Shown: positions 1 through 6,156 of the stretch, in pieces
Numbering within the stretch: position 1 is the stretch's first letter
How the letters are laid out: each line of letters begins with the position of its first letter
DNA from: Bacilli bacterium
GTDB taxonomy: Bacteria > Bacillota_I > Bacilli_A > RF39 > UBA660
Length of the DNA stretch: 10,027 nt
Direction: 5' to 3'
Assembly (NCBI GenBank): GCA_900769695.1
Contig: CAAGHO010000027.1
Span: 1-10,027 of the forward strand
The notes under the pieces: generated by a model
Told to the model about the DNA's origin: nothing
Seen by the model: only the letters and a program-made list of their open reading frames with translations
The model's database searches: none
Position numbers and translations under genes: made by a program

Positions 1-830
1 ATAAATTTATTATTTTTAAAACTAACAATTCTTACATAAGCTTTTACTGAAACATATAAAGTATCATCTTTTATATATTCACTATAACTATCAAAATCTA
101 AAATATCATAATCAATAATATCTGAATTGTCATAATATTTACTTGCTATTTCATAATTCAAATTATTAAAAAACTCTTTTTTATCTATTTTTGTTCTATT
201 AAAAAAGTCTATTTGCTTTTGATTTTCTCTATCTTTATATCTTTTTATAGGTTCAAGTACTATATAAGCATCAATCATATAAAAGAAATAATAAAGAATA
301 AGTGCTAAAATTGTTCCATAGATAAAAATTTTTGATATATCATAGGAATTAAATGTCCGTGAAGTATACTTTATAAAGATAAATGATAATAGTAGACTGA
401 TAAGAATATCAACTAAAGCCGTTATTAATCTATAAGTTGTATTTCTTAAAACTCTATCATAATAGTATTTACTACCCATATCTTTATCAAGATAATCAAT
501 ATTAAAAGAAGTTCCACAATATGGACAACCGTCAATGAATTCTTTTAACTTTTTTGAAATACCACAATTAGGACAAGTATAATCCTTATTTTCAGCTTTA
601 TCAGAAATAAATGTATATTCTATCCTAGTATCGAATTTAGATTCTTCGTGTTTTAATTTATTGTCTACATAATATTGTTTTTTACATCTTATTCCTTTAA
701 TAATATCATTATTATTTTTATTATTACTATCTTTTTCAATGATATTATTTCCAACTATATAACTGGTTTTTATATTAATACCAATTTTTTTTAATTTTTC
801 TTCATGAAATTTTTCAGATATTAATGGCAT
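1..830 (-). CDS. Zinc-ribbon membrane protein, possible Tim44-like C-terminus (partial, 3' end beyond window)
   Basis: The frame is open from an ATG at 830 to the left edge, giving 276 residues without a stop; the C-terminus is missing. The start is well supported by AGGAGG 8 nt upstream, and this site overlaps the stop codon of the preceding small gene. Residues 1-80 are polar, with an Asn/Lys-rich stretch at 34-42. A zinc ribbon follows with CPNC (C86, C89) and CPYC (C102, C105). Two hydrophobic helices lie at about 133-153 and 167-190 with a short loop between them, which predicts both ends in the cytoplasm. The remaining part (about 205-276) is acidic and aromatic and ends in alternating beta-like segments, resembling bacterial Tim44-like domains; that assignment is from general likeness only. 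As the last visible gene of the operon with the radical SAM enzyme, it probably serves the same system. Its exact job is unknown to me. Confidence 0.8.
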   Translation of the reverse strand, partial: MPLISEKFHEEKLKKIGINIKTSYIVGNNIIEKDSNNKNNNDIIKGIRCKKQYYVDNKLKHEESKFDTRIEYTFISDKAENKDYTCPNCGISKKLKEFIDGCPYCGTSFNIDYLDKDMGSKYYYDRVLRNTTYRLITALVDILISLLLSFIFIKYTSRTFNSYDISKIFIYGTILALILYYFFYMIDAYIVLEPIKRYKDRENQKQIDFFNRTKIDKKEFFNNLNYEIASKYYDNSDIIDYDILDFDSYSEYIKDDTLYVSVKAYVRIVSFKNNKF

Positions 831-842
831 CTTTTATACCTC

Positions 843-1202
843 CTATCTATTGTTATTATTATTGTTGTTATTATTGTTATTATTAGAAGATGATCCACCA
901 CTTGATCTATCATATGAAGATTGTTCATAATGTGGTATTATCCTAAATATTTCATTACTCATTATAATTCCATCTATACTTTTAGAAGTTTTAAGAGCTG
1001 CTATTACAATGGCATTTTCTATATCATTATTAACTATTAATGAAACACTTTGGTCTCCACATCTAACAATACCTTTTTTATTTTCTTCTAAAAATGTATA
1101 AATTTGATCTAAATCTTCTTTAGTTAACTCATAATAATTAGTTAAATCAATACATCTTTTCTTTCTAATTAATTCCATATATGTACTTGGTTCTTTATTC
1201 AT
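843..1202 (-). CDS. Small protein with Ser/Gly-poly-Asn tail; candidate substrate of the adjacent radical SAM enzyme
   Basis: This is a 119-residue protein. The ATG overlaps the TGA of the radical SAM gene (ATGA), with AAGGAG 8 nt upstream inside that gene, so the two are translationally coupled. Residues 1 to about 88 look like a small folded or leader-like domain with charged helical stretches (about 27-43) and a hydrophobic segment (63-70). The tail differs sharply in composition: Tyr-Glu-Gln at 92-94, Tyr-Asp-Arg at 97-99, a Ser/Gly linker at 100-106, twelve consecutive Asn at 107-118, then a terminal Arg. There are only two cysteines (C17, C48), both outside the tail. No signal peptide is visible. 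A leader-plus-low-complexity-tail layout beside a radical SAM/SPASM gene fits a RiPP precursor, but this is inferred from context. It could instead be an accessory or leader-binding protein whose tail is just a flexible linker. I know of no named family for it. Confidence 0.8.
   Translation of the reverse strand: MNKEPSTYMELIRKKRCIDLTNYYELTKEDLDQIYTFLEENKKGIVRCGDQSVSLIVNNDIENAIVIAALKTSKSIDGIIMSNEIFRIIPHYEQSSYDRSSGGSSSNNNNNNNNNNNNR
849..884 (-). repeat. Asparagine codon run (12 codons)
   Basis: Twelve successive AAT/AAC codons make up the end of the small protein, followed only by AGA and the TAG stop. AAT and AAC are mixed irregularly, with no fixed repeat unit longer than a codon. The run is therefore less prone to slippage than a pure triplet repeat, which hints that it is kept for its amino-acid content. 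Its length may still vary between strains. Confidence 0.9.
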
Positions 1203-2944
1203 TTTCTTAACTCCTTATCTAAGTAATAAAATTCAATATTTTGAAATGGCAAATTAATTGCCTGAATATGATAATATGCATTATTCTTTTGTTTAGTATA
1301 ATGATAATCTCTAAGACTTGATGTTGTAAAAAATATATTATTGGTATTAGTAGAAGAATACATATTCTTATATTCTTTTATAAAACCTGATATATCACAT
1401 TTGTAATAGTCTTTTTTATCTGATGTAATTTTATCAAGAACACCTTTATATATTTGATACGTAGAAATATGTCTTTGCTTAGTTCTATTTTCATCACCAT
1501 ATGTTACTAAATTTCCTGAAAGTAACATTATATATAATGAATTATTTTCTGGATATTCGGTTAATTCATTTATAAGATTTTTCTTCATATATATTTCTAT
1601 TTTAGATTCTGGTGTAATATATATAATATCTCTTGTTTTTTTTATAATTTGGGATTCTAATTTATATTCTATTCCATCTATATTTAGAATAAATGAATCT
1701 GTATCATAAATATATTTTAAATTGGAATCCTTCTTGATTATATCTTCTAATGATGGATAATCGTTAAAAGATTTATTTTCAGGTATATAAATACTCGCAT
1801 CTTCTAATCTCATTTTAGAAATATATTGATAGACAAACTCATCATTATATGGGTCTTTTAAATAATTCCTATCTTTATATAATTTTTGTTGTAATTTACA
1901 AGTATAACTCTTATTAGTATGATAATTATTTTTTACAAAGGGGCAACCAGTTTTACATAGGTATAAATAACCACAATTTTTACACTCTTCATTAAATTTT
2001 TCTAGATTATGATTTTTAAAGATTTTTAGATAGGCTGTATTAAGAATTTCTTCAACTGTATTATTGTAAATATTTCCATAATAGTAATTAGGATTTTTTT
2101 GACCTCTAACACATGAATAAATATCACCATTTTTCTCTAATAAGAAAAACTTTTCTCCACAATTATCACAATTAGAACAATACTCTGGACCAAATTCATC
2201 AAACCAAGCTTTATTTACACCAGAATCTAAATCGGTTCCATCAAAAGCATCATGCATTCTTTCATAAAAATCTACTTGTTCTTCTTCATTTAGATGGTGC
2301 AAAAAACCATTTGAGTTATAATCAAATCCAATCATAAAATTAAAATCATTCATATCTAGACAAGTATTAGAATTCAAATATTTAATATCTTCAATAATTT
2401 CATCAGTATGGATGTAATGTTCTTTAAAGATGGTTGCTGAAGCCTTCTTTTTATTTGGAATATCTTCCATTAATTTTATATTTTTCAAAATTTTATCTAA
2501 AGTTTTTTTACCTCCTTTAGTGACTCTATACTTATCGTGCAATGAAAGTGGTAAATCAAGACTTCCTGATATAGATACATTAAATTCTCTTATTGTATCT
2601 ATATGTTTATCTATTCCATATAAATTAGTTTTTATATGTGGTCTTCCTACTTTAAAACCAGCATTAGTAATTAATTCTTTGTTTGTATTATAATATGTAT
2701 CTATATATTTAATTAAATTATAAAATTCATCATGAGAAAGTGTAGTTACTTCCCCTCCATGTAAAGAAATATTAAAAGGAATAACATTTGCTTCTCTAAA
2801 TTTCTTAATAGCATAATCTAGTGTTTCTAAAGAATTATGCTTTTTATAATTATCTTTAGTATTATCTTCTAAATAACAATATTTACAAGCCATATTACAA
2901 GCCATTGTTGGAACATATAGTAGATGTATATATTTATTTTCCAT
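1199..2944 (-). CDS. Radical SAM/SPASM peptide- or protein-modifying enzyme
   Basis: The product is a 581-residue cytoplasmic iron-sulfur enzyme that would cleave S-adenosylmethionine reductively to start radical chemistry on a peptide or protein. The N-terminus carries CxxxCxxC (C16, C20, C23, followed by Tyr) for the SAM-binding 4Fe-4S cluster, and HGGEV at 62-66 is the GGE SAM-binding motif. A SPASM domain at about 256-349 holds Cys 256, 259, 262, 278, 321, 324, 330, 334 and 349, with a GDIYSC motif and a CxxCxxxxxCxxxC cluster typical of two auxiliary clusters. Residues from about 370 to 581 form an extra domain, beta-rich in appearance and rich in Tyr, Asn and Lys, that I do not recognise. 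The ATG at 2944 is preferred over the in-frame ATG at 2956, because the latter lies in the ribosome site. The gene sits 12 nt after the LRR gene and overlaps the small poly-Asn gene by 4 nt, which points to that protein as a likely substrate. The family is certain; the substrate and the bond formed are not. Confidence 0.93.
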   Translation of the reverse strand: MENKYIHLLYVPTMACNMACKYCYLEDNTKDNYKKHNSLETLDYAIKKFREANVIPFNISLHGGEVTTLSHDEFYNLIKYIDTYYNTNKELITNAGFKVGRPHIKTNLYGIDKHIDTIREFNVSISGSLDLPLSLHDKYRVTKGGKKTLDKILKNIKLMEDIPNKKKASATIFKEHYIHTDEIIEDIKYLNSNTCLDMNDFNFMIGFDYNSNGFLHHLNEEEQVDFYERMHDAFDGTDLDSGVNKAWFDEFGPEYCSNCDNCGEKFFLLEKNGDIYSCVRGQKNPNYYYGNIYNNTVEEILNTAYLKIFKNHNLEKFNEECKNCGYLYLCKTGCPFVKNNYHTNKSYTCKLQQKLYKDRNYLKDPYNDEFVYQYISKMRLEDASIYIPENKSFNDYPSLEDIIKKDSNLKYIYDTDSFILNIDGIEYKLESQIIKKTRDIIYITPESKIEIYMKKNLINELTEYPENNSLYIMLLSGNLVTYGDENRTKQRHISTYQIYKGVLDKITSDKKDYYKCDISGFIKEYKNMYSSTNTNNIFFTTSSLRDYHYTKQKNNAYYHIQAINLPFQNIEFYYLDKELRK

Positions 2945-2948
2945 GATA

Positions 2949-2954
2949 TCCCCC
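2949..2954 (-). promoter_or_regulatory. Ribosome binding site deciding the radical SAM start
   Basis: Reading the minus strand, GGGGGA lies 4 nt before the ATG at 2944. Five consecutive G can pair with the 16S CCUCC core through one G-U wobble. The earlier ATG at 2956 shares its G with this run and has only AT-rich sequence upstream, so it is unlikely to start translation. Confidence 0.55.
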
Positions 2955-2956
2955 AT

Positions 2957-4894
2957 TTAATTATAATAAATATCAAGTGAAACGTTGTTTGTTCTTAAAA
3001 AGTTATACTCACTTGTTACTTCAACTGCTAAGTTATCTCCTATTTCTTTATATGGCATCATTTTTGATAAAGTAAATGATATTTCTTCATCTCCATTAAT
3101 ATATTTAATATTAAATTTATTTCCATCTTCTGATATATCAATACTTTCAAGTTCTAAATAGGCATCTTGAACTTTGGCAGAACTACGATATGAATTTACT
3201 TTTTGCTTTGTATTAGTATATAGAAGCATAAATGAACTATAATCGTAGTTAGATTTATCAATAATATCACCATAGTTAGCTTCTCCAAAACGTCTAACTA
3301 CGGTAGGACTTTCTTTAAAAGCTCTTTCATTTACATAAGTATCTGGTGGAATAGTTATTGTATGCAGTCTATCACATTGTCTAAAAGCAGAAGAGCCTAT
3401 TTCTTTTAAGCTACTATCTTCACTAAGTTTTACTTCTTCTAATGAAGTATCTCCATAAAAAGCATGACCACCAATTCTTTCAACTTTATCAGGAATTTCA
3501 ATTTTTTTCAAAGAAGTACAATATTCAAAAGAATCTCCTCGAATCTCCTTTAAATTCTTTGATAACTTAATATTAGTTAAAGATGAAGCCTCATAAAATG
3601 TTTCACCGCCCATATAAGTTAAAGTATCAGGTAAATTAATTTCTTTTATTGATTTACAACCATAAAATGAACCGCCACCTAAATACTCTAAGTTTTTAGG
3701 AATGTTTACAGAAACTAATTTTAAATCATTTTTAAAAGCTTGACCCCTAATTTCAACTATTGAATCTGGTAAAGTTACCTTCTCTAAAAATGGCATATTA
3801 GAAAAAGTATTTCCTCTAAGGCTAATCACTTTCTTGTTATTATATACATTAGGAATAATTGCAGTTTTAAAATTTGTTAAACCAAAAGTATAGAATCTTA
3901 CAGCATAACCATCATCCTGCTCTTCATACATTATTCTTGGATCTTTAAAAATAATTAAAGGAATTAACATAGCAACTAGACATAGGATTAATCTTAAGAC
4001 TTTATAATTATCATAAACCATAGAAGTTTTAACAGACATTACAATATTAGATATTTTTTCATCTGGTCTTGATTTAACTTCTTTTTTCAAAAAATTCATT
4101 ATATTATATTTTAAACTTATTTTTAAGAATATAACTAATATTATAATAGCCATAATATACGTATAAATTGGAAAATGAAAGAATATTAGAGATACTGATA
4201 CAAAAAGTAAAATTGCAAAAATAATACATAAAATAGTTCTTCTTTTTAATATCTCTTTTGGTATTAATTTGCTGTTTTTCTCAAAATTAGCCTTTTTAAT
4301 TTCTTGATTAATAAAACCTTCTAGTAAGTCATCTTCTGATTTAGTATAGATTGGATCAAAACTAGCTGAAGTAATTATTGTTTTTTGTTCTATCTCTGTA
4401 GCTTTTGTCTCCTCTACTTTTGTCCCACACTTACTACAAAATTTATATGGTTCTTGCAATTTCTCACCACATTTAGAACATAACATAACTTTTTCTTGAG
4501 TTGGTAGCTTAGTAGCTACTGTTGAATTAATCATTGCTTTGTTTTTTTCAGTTCTTTTTTTATTTATATAATTTGAAATAGGAAGTATAATAAAGGCTCC
4601 TATAAACACAAAAATAAAATCAAATATTGCTATAGATGTTGAAATAAAGAAATCAAAAATTAATAATATGAAAGCCCTTACAGTAAATAATATCCAAAAT
4701 ATTTGTTTTTTATTTTCATATGAAATAATTTCAGCAAGTGGCGATAAAACAAATGCCGACATATGAATAGAAATAAAAGCTTCCATTAATAAAGCCACAT
4801 ATATTGGAAAATCATCAGCTCCCGAACTGGCATAGACCAAAGTTGGAATAAAAAATAGACTTGCGAATAATAAATAATTTTTATACTTTTTCAA
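2957..4894 (-). CDS. Polytopic membrane protein with zinc ribbon and extracellular BspA-like leucine-rich repeats
   Basis: The product has 645 residues from a TTG start. Starting there gives a classic signal sequence: Met-Lys-Lys, a hydrophobic core, and Val-Tyr-Ala-Ser at about 19-22. Hydrophobic helices follow at about 32-56, 64-87 and 89-110. A zinc ribbon lies at C139, C142, C153 and C156, in CSKCG and CSKCG. A helical hairpin spans about 219-260, and there is a last helix at about 297-317. Counting segments with the positive-inside rule (KKRTEKNK after helix 4) puts the zinc ribbon in the cytoplasm and everything after residue 317 outside. The outer part holds about seven BspA-type leucine-rich repeats (about 347-532) and a final beta-rich domain (about 540-645). 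BspA-like repeats usually mediate binding to proteins or cell surfaces. It is the first gene of the operon with the radical SAM enzyme, so it may sense, anchor or bind the product; that is inference. A GTG at 4903 is the alternative start. Confidence 0.88.
   Translation of the reverse strand: MKKYKNYLLFASLFFIPTLVYASSGADDFPIYVALLMEAFISIHMSAFVLSPLAEIISYENKKQIFWILFTVRAFILLIFDFFISTSIAIFDFIFVFIGAFIILPISNYINKKRTEKNKAMINSTVATKLPTQEKVMLCSKCGEKLQEPYKFCSKCGTKVEETKATEIEQKTIITSASFDPIYTKSEDDLLEGFINQEIKKANFEKNSKLIPKEILKRRTILCIIFAILLFVSVSLIFFHFPIYTYIMAIIILVIFLKISLKYNIMNFLKKEVKSRPDEKISNIVMSVKTSMVYDNYKVLRLILCLVAMLIPLIIFKDPRIMYEEQDDGYAVRFYTFGLTNFKTAIIPNVYNNKKVISLRGNTFSNMPFLEKVTLPDSIVEIRGQAFKNDLKLVSVNIPKNLEYLGGGSFYGCKSIKEINLPDTLTYMGGETFYEASSLTNIKLSKNLKEIRGDSFEYCTSLKKIEIPDKVERIGGHAFYGDTSLEEVKLSEDSSLKEIGSSAFRQCDRLHTITIPPDTYVNERAFKESPTVVRRFGEANYGDIIDKSNYDYSSFMLLYTNTKQKVNSYRSSAKVQDAYLELESIDISEDGNKFNIKYINGDEEISFTLSKMMPYKEIGDNLAVEVTSEYNFLRTNNVSLDIYYN
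3299..3856 (-). repeat. BspA-type leucine-rich repeat region
   Basis: About seven protein repeats of 22-24 residues follow the pattern 'L.ei.lPd.l..ig..aF..c.sL..i'. The turn sequences IRGQAF, LGGGSF, MGGETF, IRGDSF, IGGHAF and IGSSAF mark six successive units. Gly-Gly or Arg-Gly is favoured at the turn where many BspA repeats have Gly plus a polar residue. The repeats are diverged at the DNA level, so recent duplication is unlikely. Confidence 0.85.
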
Positions 4895-4899
4895 AAAAA

Positions 4900-4906
4900 T
4901 CACCTC
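4900..4906 (-). promoter_or_regulatory. Ribosome binding site deciding the LRR-protein start
   Basis: The minus strand reads GAGGTGA, then 5 nt, then TTG at 4894. The GTG at 4903, which would otherwise open the frame, is inside this purine-rich site and has no comparable site at the right distance upstream. The TTG start also gives a cleaner signal peptide. Confidence 0.7.
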
Positions 4907-4934
4907 ATACCTAAATTATATTAATATCTTCTTC

Positions 4935-4943
4935 ATTATAACA
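4935..4943 (-). promoter_or_regulatory. Extended -10 promoter of the radical SAM operon
   Basis: The minus strand contains TGTTATAAT, a perfect -10 box with the TGn extension, about 41 nt before the TTG start of the LRR protein. No good -35 box lies 16-18 nt upstream (TACCCT at the 17-nt position), which is acceptable for an extended -10 promoter. It follows the terminator of the preceding gene, so the operon seems independently transcribed. Confidence 0.6.
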
Positions 4944-4986
4944 TTGTTTTATCTTTAAGGGTAGAGAGAATGTATAATTATTTTAC

Positions 4987-5015
4987 AAAAGAAAAAGCCC
5001 ATAAAAATGAACCTT
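4987..5015 (-). terminator. Probable intrinsic terminator of the Rpn-like gene
   Basis: On the minus strand AAGGTTCAT (5015-5007) can pair with ATGGGCTTT (5002-4994) around a four-T loop, with three G-T wobbles. It is followed by a T-rich tract (TTTTTCTTTT). It lies about 45 nt after the Rpn-like stop and before the LRR operon promoter. The weak stem keeps confidence moderate. Confidence 0.5.
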
Positions 5016-5058
5016 ATATATCCTATATAATATTTGTTATTTAAATTAAATGTATTGT

Positions 5059-6003
5059 CTATTTTAGTGTTTCTATTTCTTCTTTTGATAGTCCTGTTGC
5101 TGCTGAAATAATATTTATATCTACTTTATTATCAAGTAGATTTTTTGCGATTGCTTTCTTTTCACTAACAGTACCTTCTTCTATACCATTCTTATATTCT
5201 TGATCTCTTAGGGCCCACTCTTTATCATAAGCTTCTCCAAACCCTGTATCAAAACATACTTCTTCTGCTTCTTTTACATATTCTTCCATTACTATATCTC
5301 CTACTTTCTCTAACTTGGATATATCTTGTTCTACTAAAGCATAGATGTATTTTTCTTTCTCATCCAAACTTTCTATGCCTTTAGTATAACATTTTTTCAT
5401 TAGATTAGGTACATATATTTGGACAAATATCATCTTATTATTTAGTCTTAGTCCTTCATCATTTTGAATTCCATATATATCTATTATTTTTTCATTTCCT
5501 TTAAAGGCAAAATTATTTATATTAAATTGAATTGTTTGACTATATTCATAAATTGTTTTTCCATTCTTTTCTTTTATTCCTCCTCTGACAATTTTTTTTG
5601 AATATTGTCTATATGCATATTCTAAGTTTCTTTCCATTATTTCGGCATTATAATTATTATTTACTTCTATTCCTAATGTTGTTTTTCCAATCCTTGCCAC
5701 ATAATCACATCTATTCCCTTTATCATATTCTTTTTCTTTAGATACTAAATTCTTACTTAATTTAAGATTTTTTAATAATTCTTCATAACTTATATCTACA
5801 AAGTATGATAAAAATTTTACTGAATACTTAATTCTATTTTCATTTTGAAACATACATGAAAACATTGTATCTGAAAGAATACTTATTTTTTCTCCTCTTC
5901 TTATTTCTTTCTTTAACTCTACTATGTTTTCTCTGTCAACTCCTAGTTCATATAGAGTTTTATGATTATCTTCTTTTAATTTTATTAAATTATTTTTATC
6001 CAT
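5059..6003 (-). CDS. Rpn-like PD-(D/E)XK nuclease family protein (transposase-related)
   Basis: The product has 314 residues. The ATG at 6003 is chosen because AAGGAGG lies 5 nt upstream; the frame is open to an ATG at 6072, but that extension (23 residues) contains the ribosome site and reaches the preceding terminator. The core resembles the PD-(D/E)XK fold of Rpn recombination-promoting nucleases: a helical N-terminus with FLSYFVDISYEE (64-75), then D100 and a hairpin leading to E113-V-N115, then the helix with R125 and the Tyr/Gln pair at 132-133. Rpn proteins usually have E-x-Q or E-x-K at the motif, so Asn115 is a variant. The C-terminal segment (about 283-314, AKNLL...ISAATGLSKEEI) is the small helical motif common at the end of this family. 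The family acts on DNA and occurs as multicopy stand-alone genes in gut Bacillota. No inverted repeats flank it, so I see no complete insertion sequence. Confidence 0.78.
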   Translation of the reverse strand: MDKNNLIKLKEDNHKTLYELGVDRENIVELKKEIRRGEKISILSDTMFSCMFQNENRIKYSVKFLSYFVDISYEELLKNLKLSKNLVSKEKEYDKGNRCDYVARIGKTTLGIEVNNNYNAEIMERNLEYAYRQYSKKIVRGGIKEKNGKTIYEYSQTIQFNINNFAFKGNEKIIDIYGIQNDEGLRLNNKMIFVQIYVPNLMKKCYTKGIESLDEKEKYIYALVEQDISKLEKVGDIVMEEYVKEAEEVCFDTGFGEAYDKEWALRDQEYKNGIEEGTVSEKKAIAKNLLDNKVDINIISAATGLSKEEIETLK

Positions 6004-6070
6004 CGTTACCTCCTTAATGCATAATTTAATTTGAGAAAGAAAATTCACTTCTGAAACAAAACTCAAAAAC

Positions 6071-6128
6071 AAAAAAAGAAAAGTAAATCTTCTTTCACTT
6101 ATATTATTGTCGAAAGAAATTACTTTTC
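6071..6128 (-). terminator. Strong hairpin terminator after ppdK, probably bidirectional
   Basis: Arms at 6078-6096 and 6112-6128 pair over most of their length with a small bulge, around a 15-nt loop. On the minus strand a run of seven T follows directly (6077-6071), then more T-rich sequence. On the plus strand the hairpin is followed by another T run near 6131-6139, so it could stop transcription both ways. It lies about 30 nt past the ppdK stop. Confidence 0.8.
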
Positions 6129-6156
6129 CTTATTTTTTTATAAATTTTTAATTATT

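Noticed and set aside
849..902. Poly-Asn codon run considered as a CRISPR array or sequencing artefact
   Set aside because: There is no repeat-spacer pattern. The codons are mixed and the frame closes properly with a coupled downstream ribosome site.
843..1202. Small protein as a SCIFF/ranthipeptide-type Cys precursor
   Set aside because: Only two cysteines are present, both in the N-terminal domain, and the tail has none, so thioether crosslinking of the tail is not possible.
2430..2693. Plus-strand open frame of 87 codons
   Set aside because: It lies entirely inside the radical SAM gene on the opposite strand, has no ribosome site, and its hydrophobic translation is the usual antisense shadow.
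5014..5030. Perfect AT inverted repeat TTATATA-TCC-TATATAA
   Set aside because: It is pure AT in an AT-rich spacer within the 3' region of the Rpn-like transcript; such repeats are expected by chance, and it is poorly placed as an operator for the promoter 70 nt away.
6004..6072. N-terminal extension of the Rpn-like protein from the ATG at 6072
   Set aside because: It contains the AAGGAGG ribosome site for the ATG at 6003 and begins inside the T tract of the ppdK terminator.
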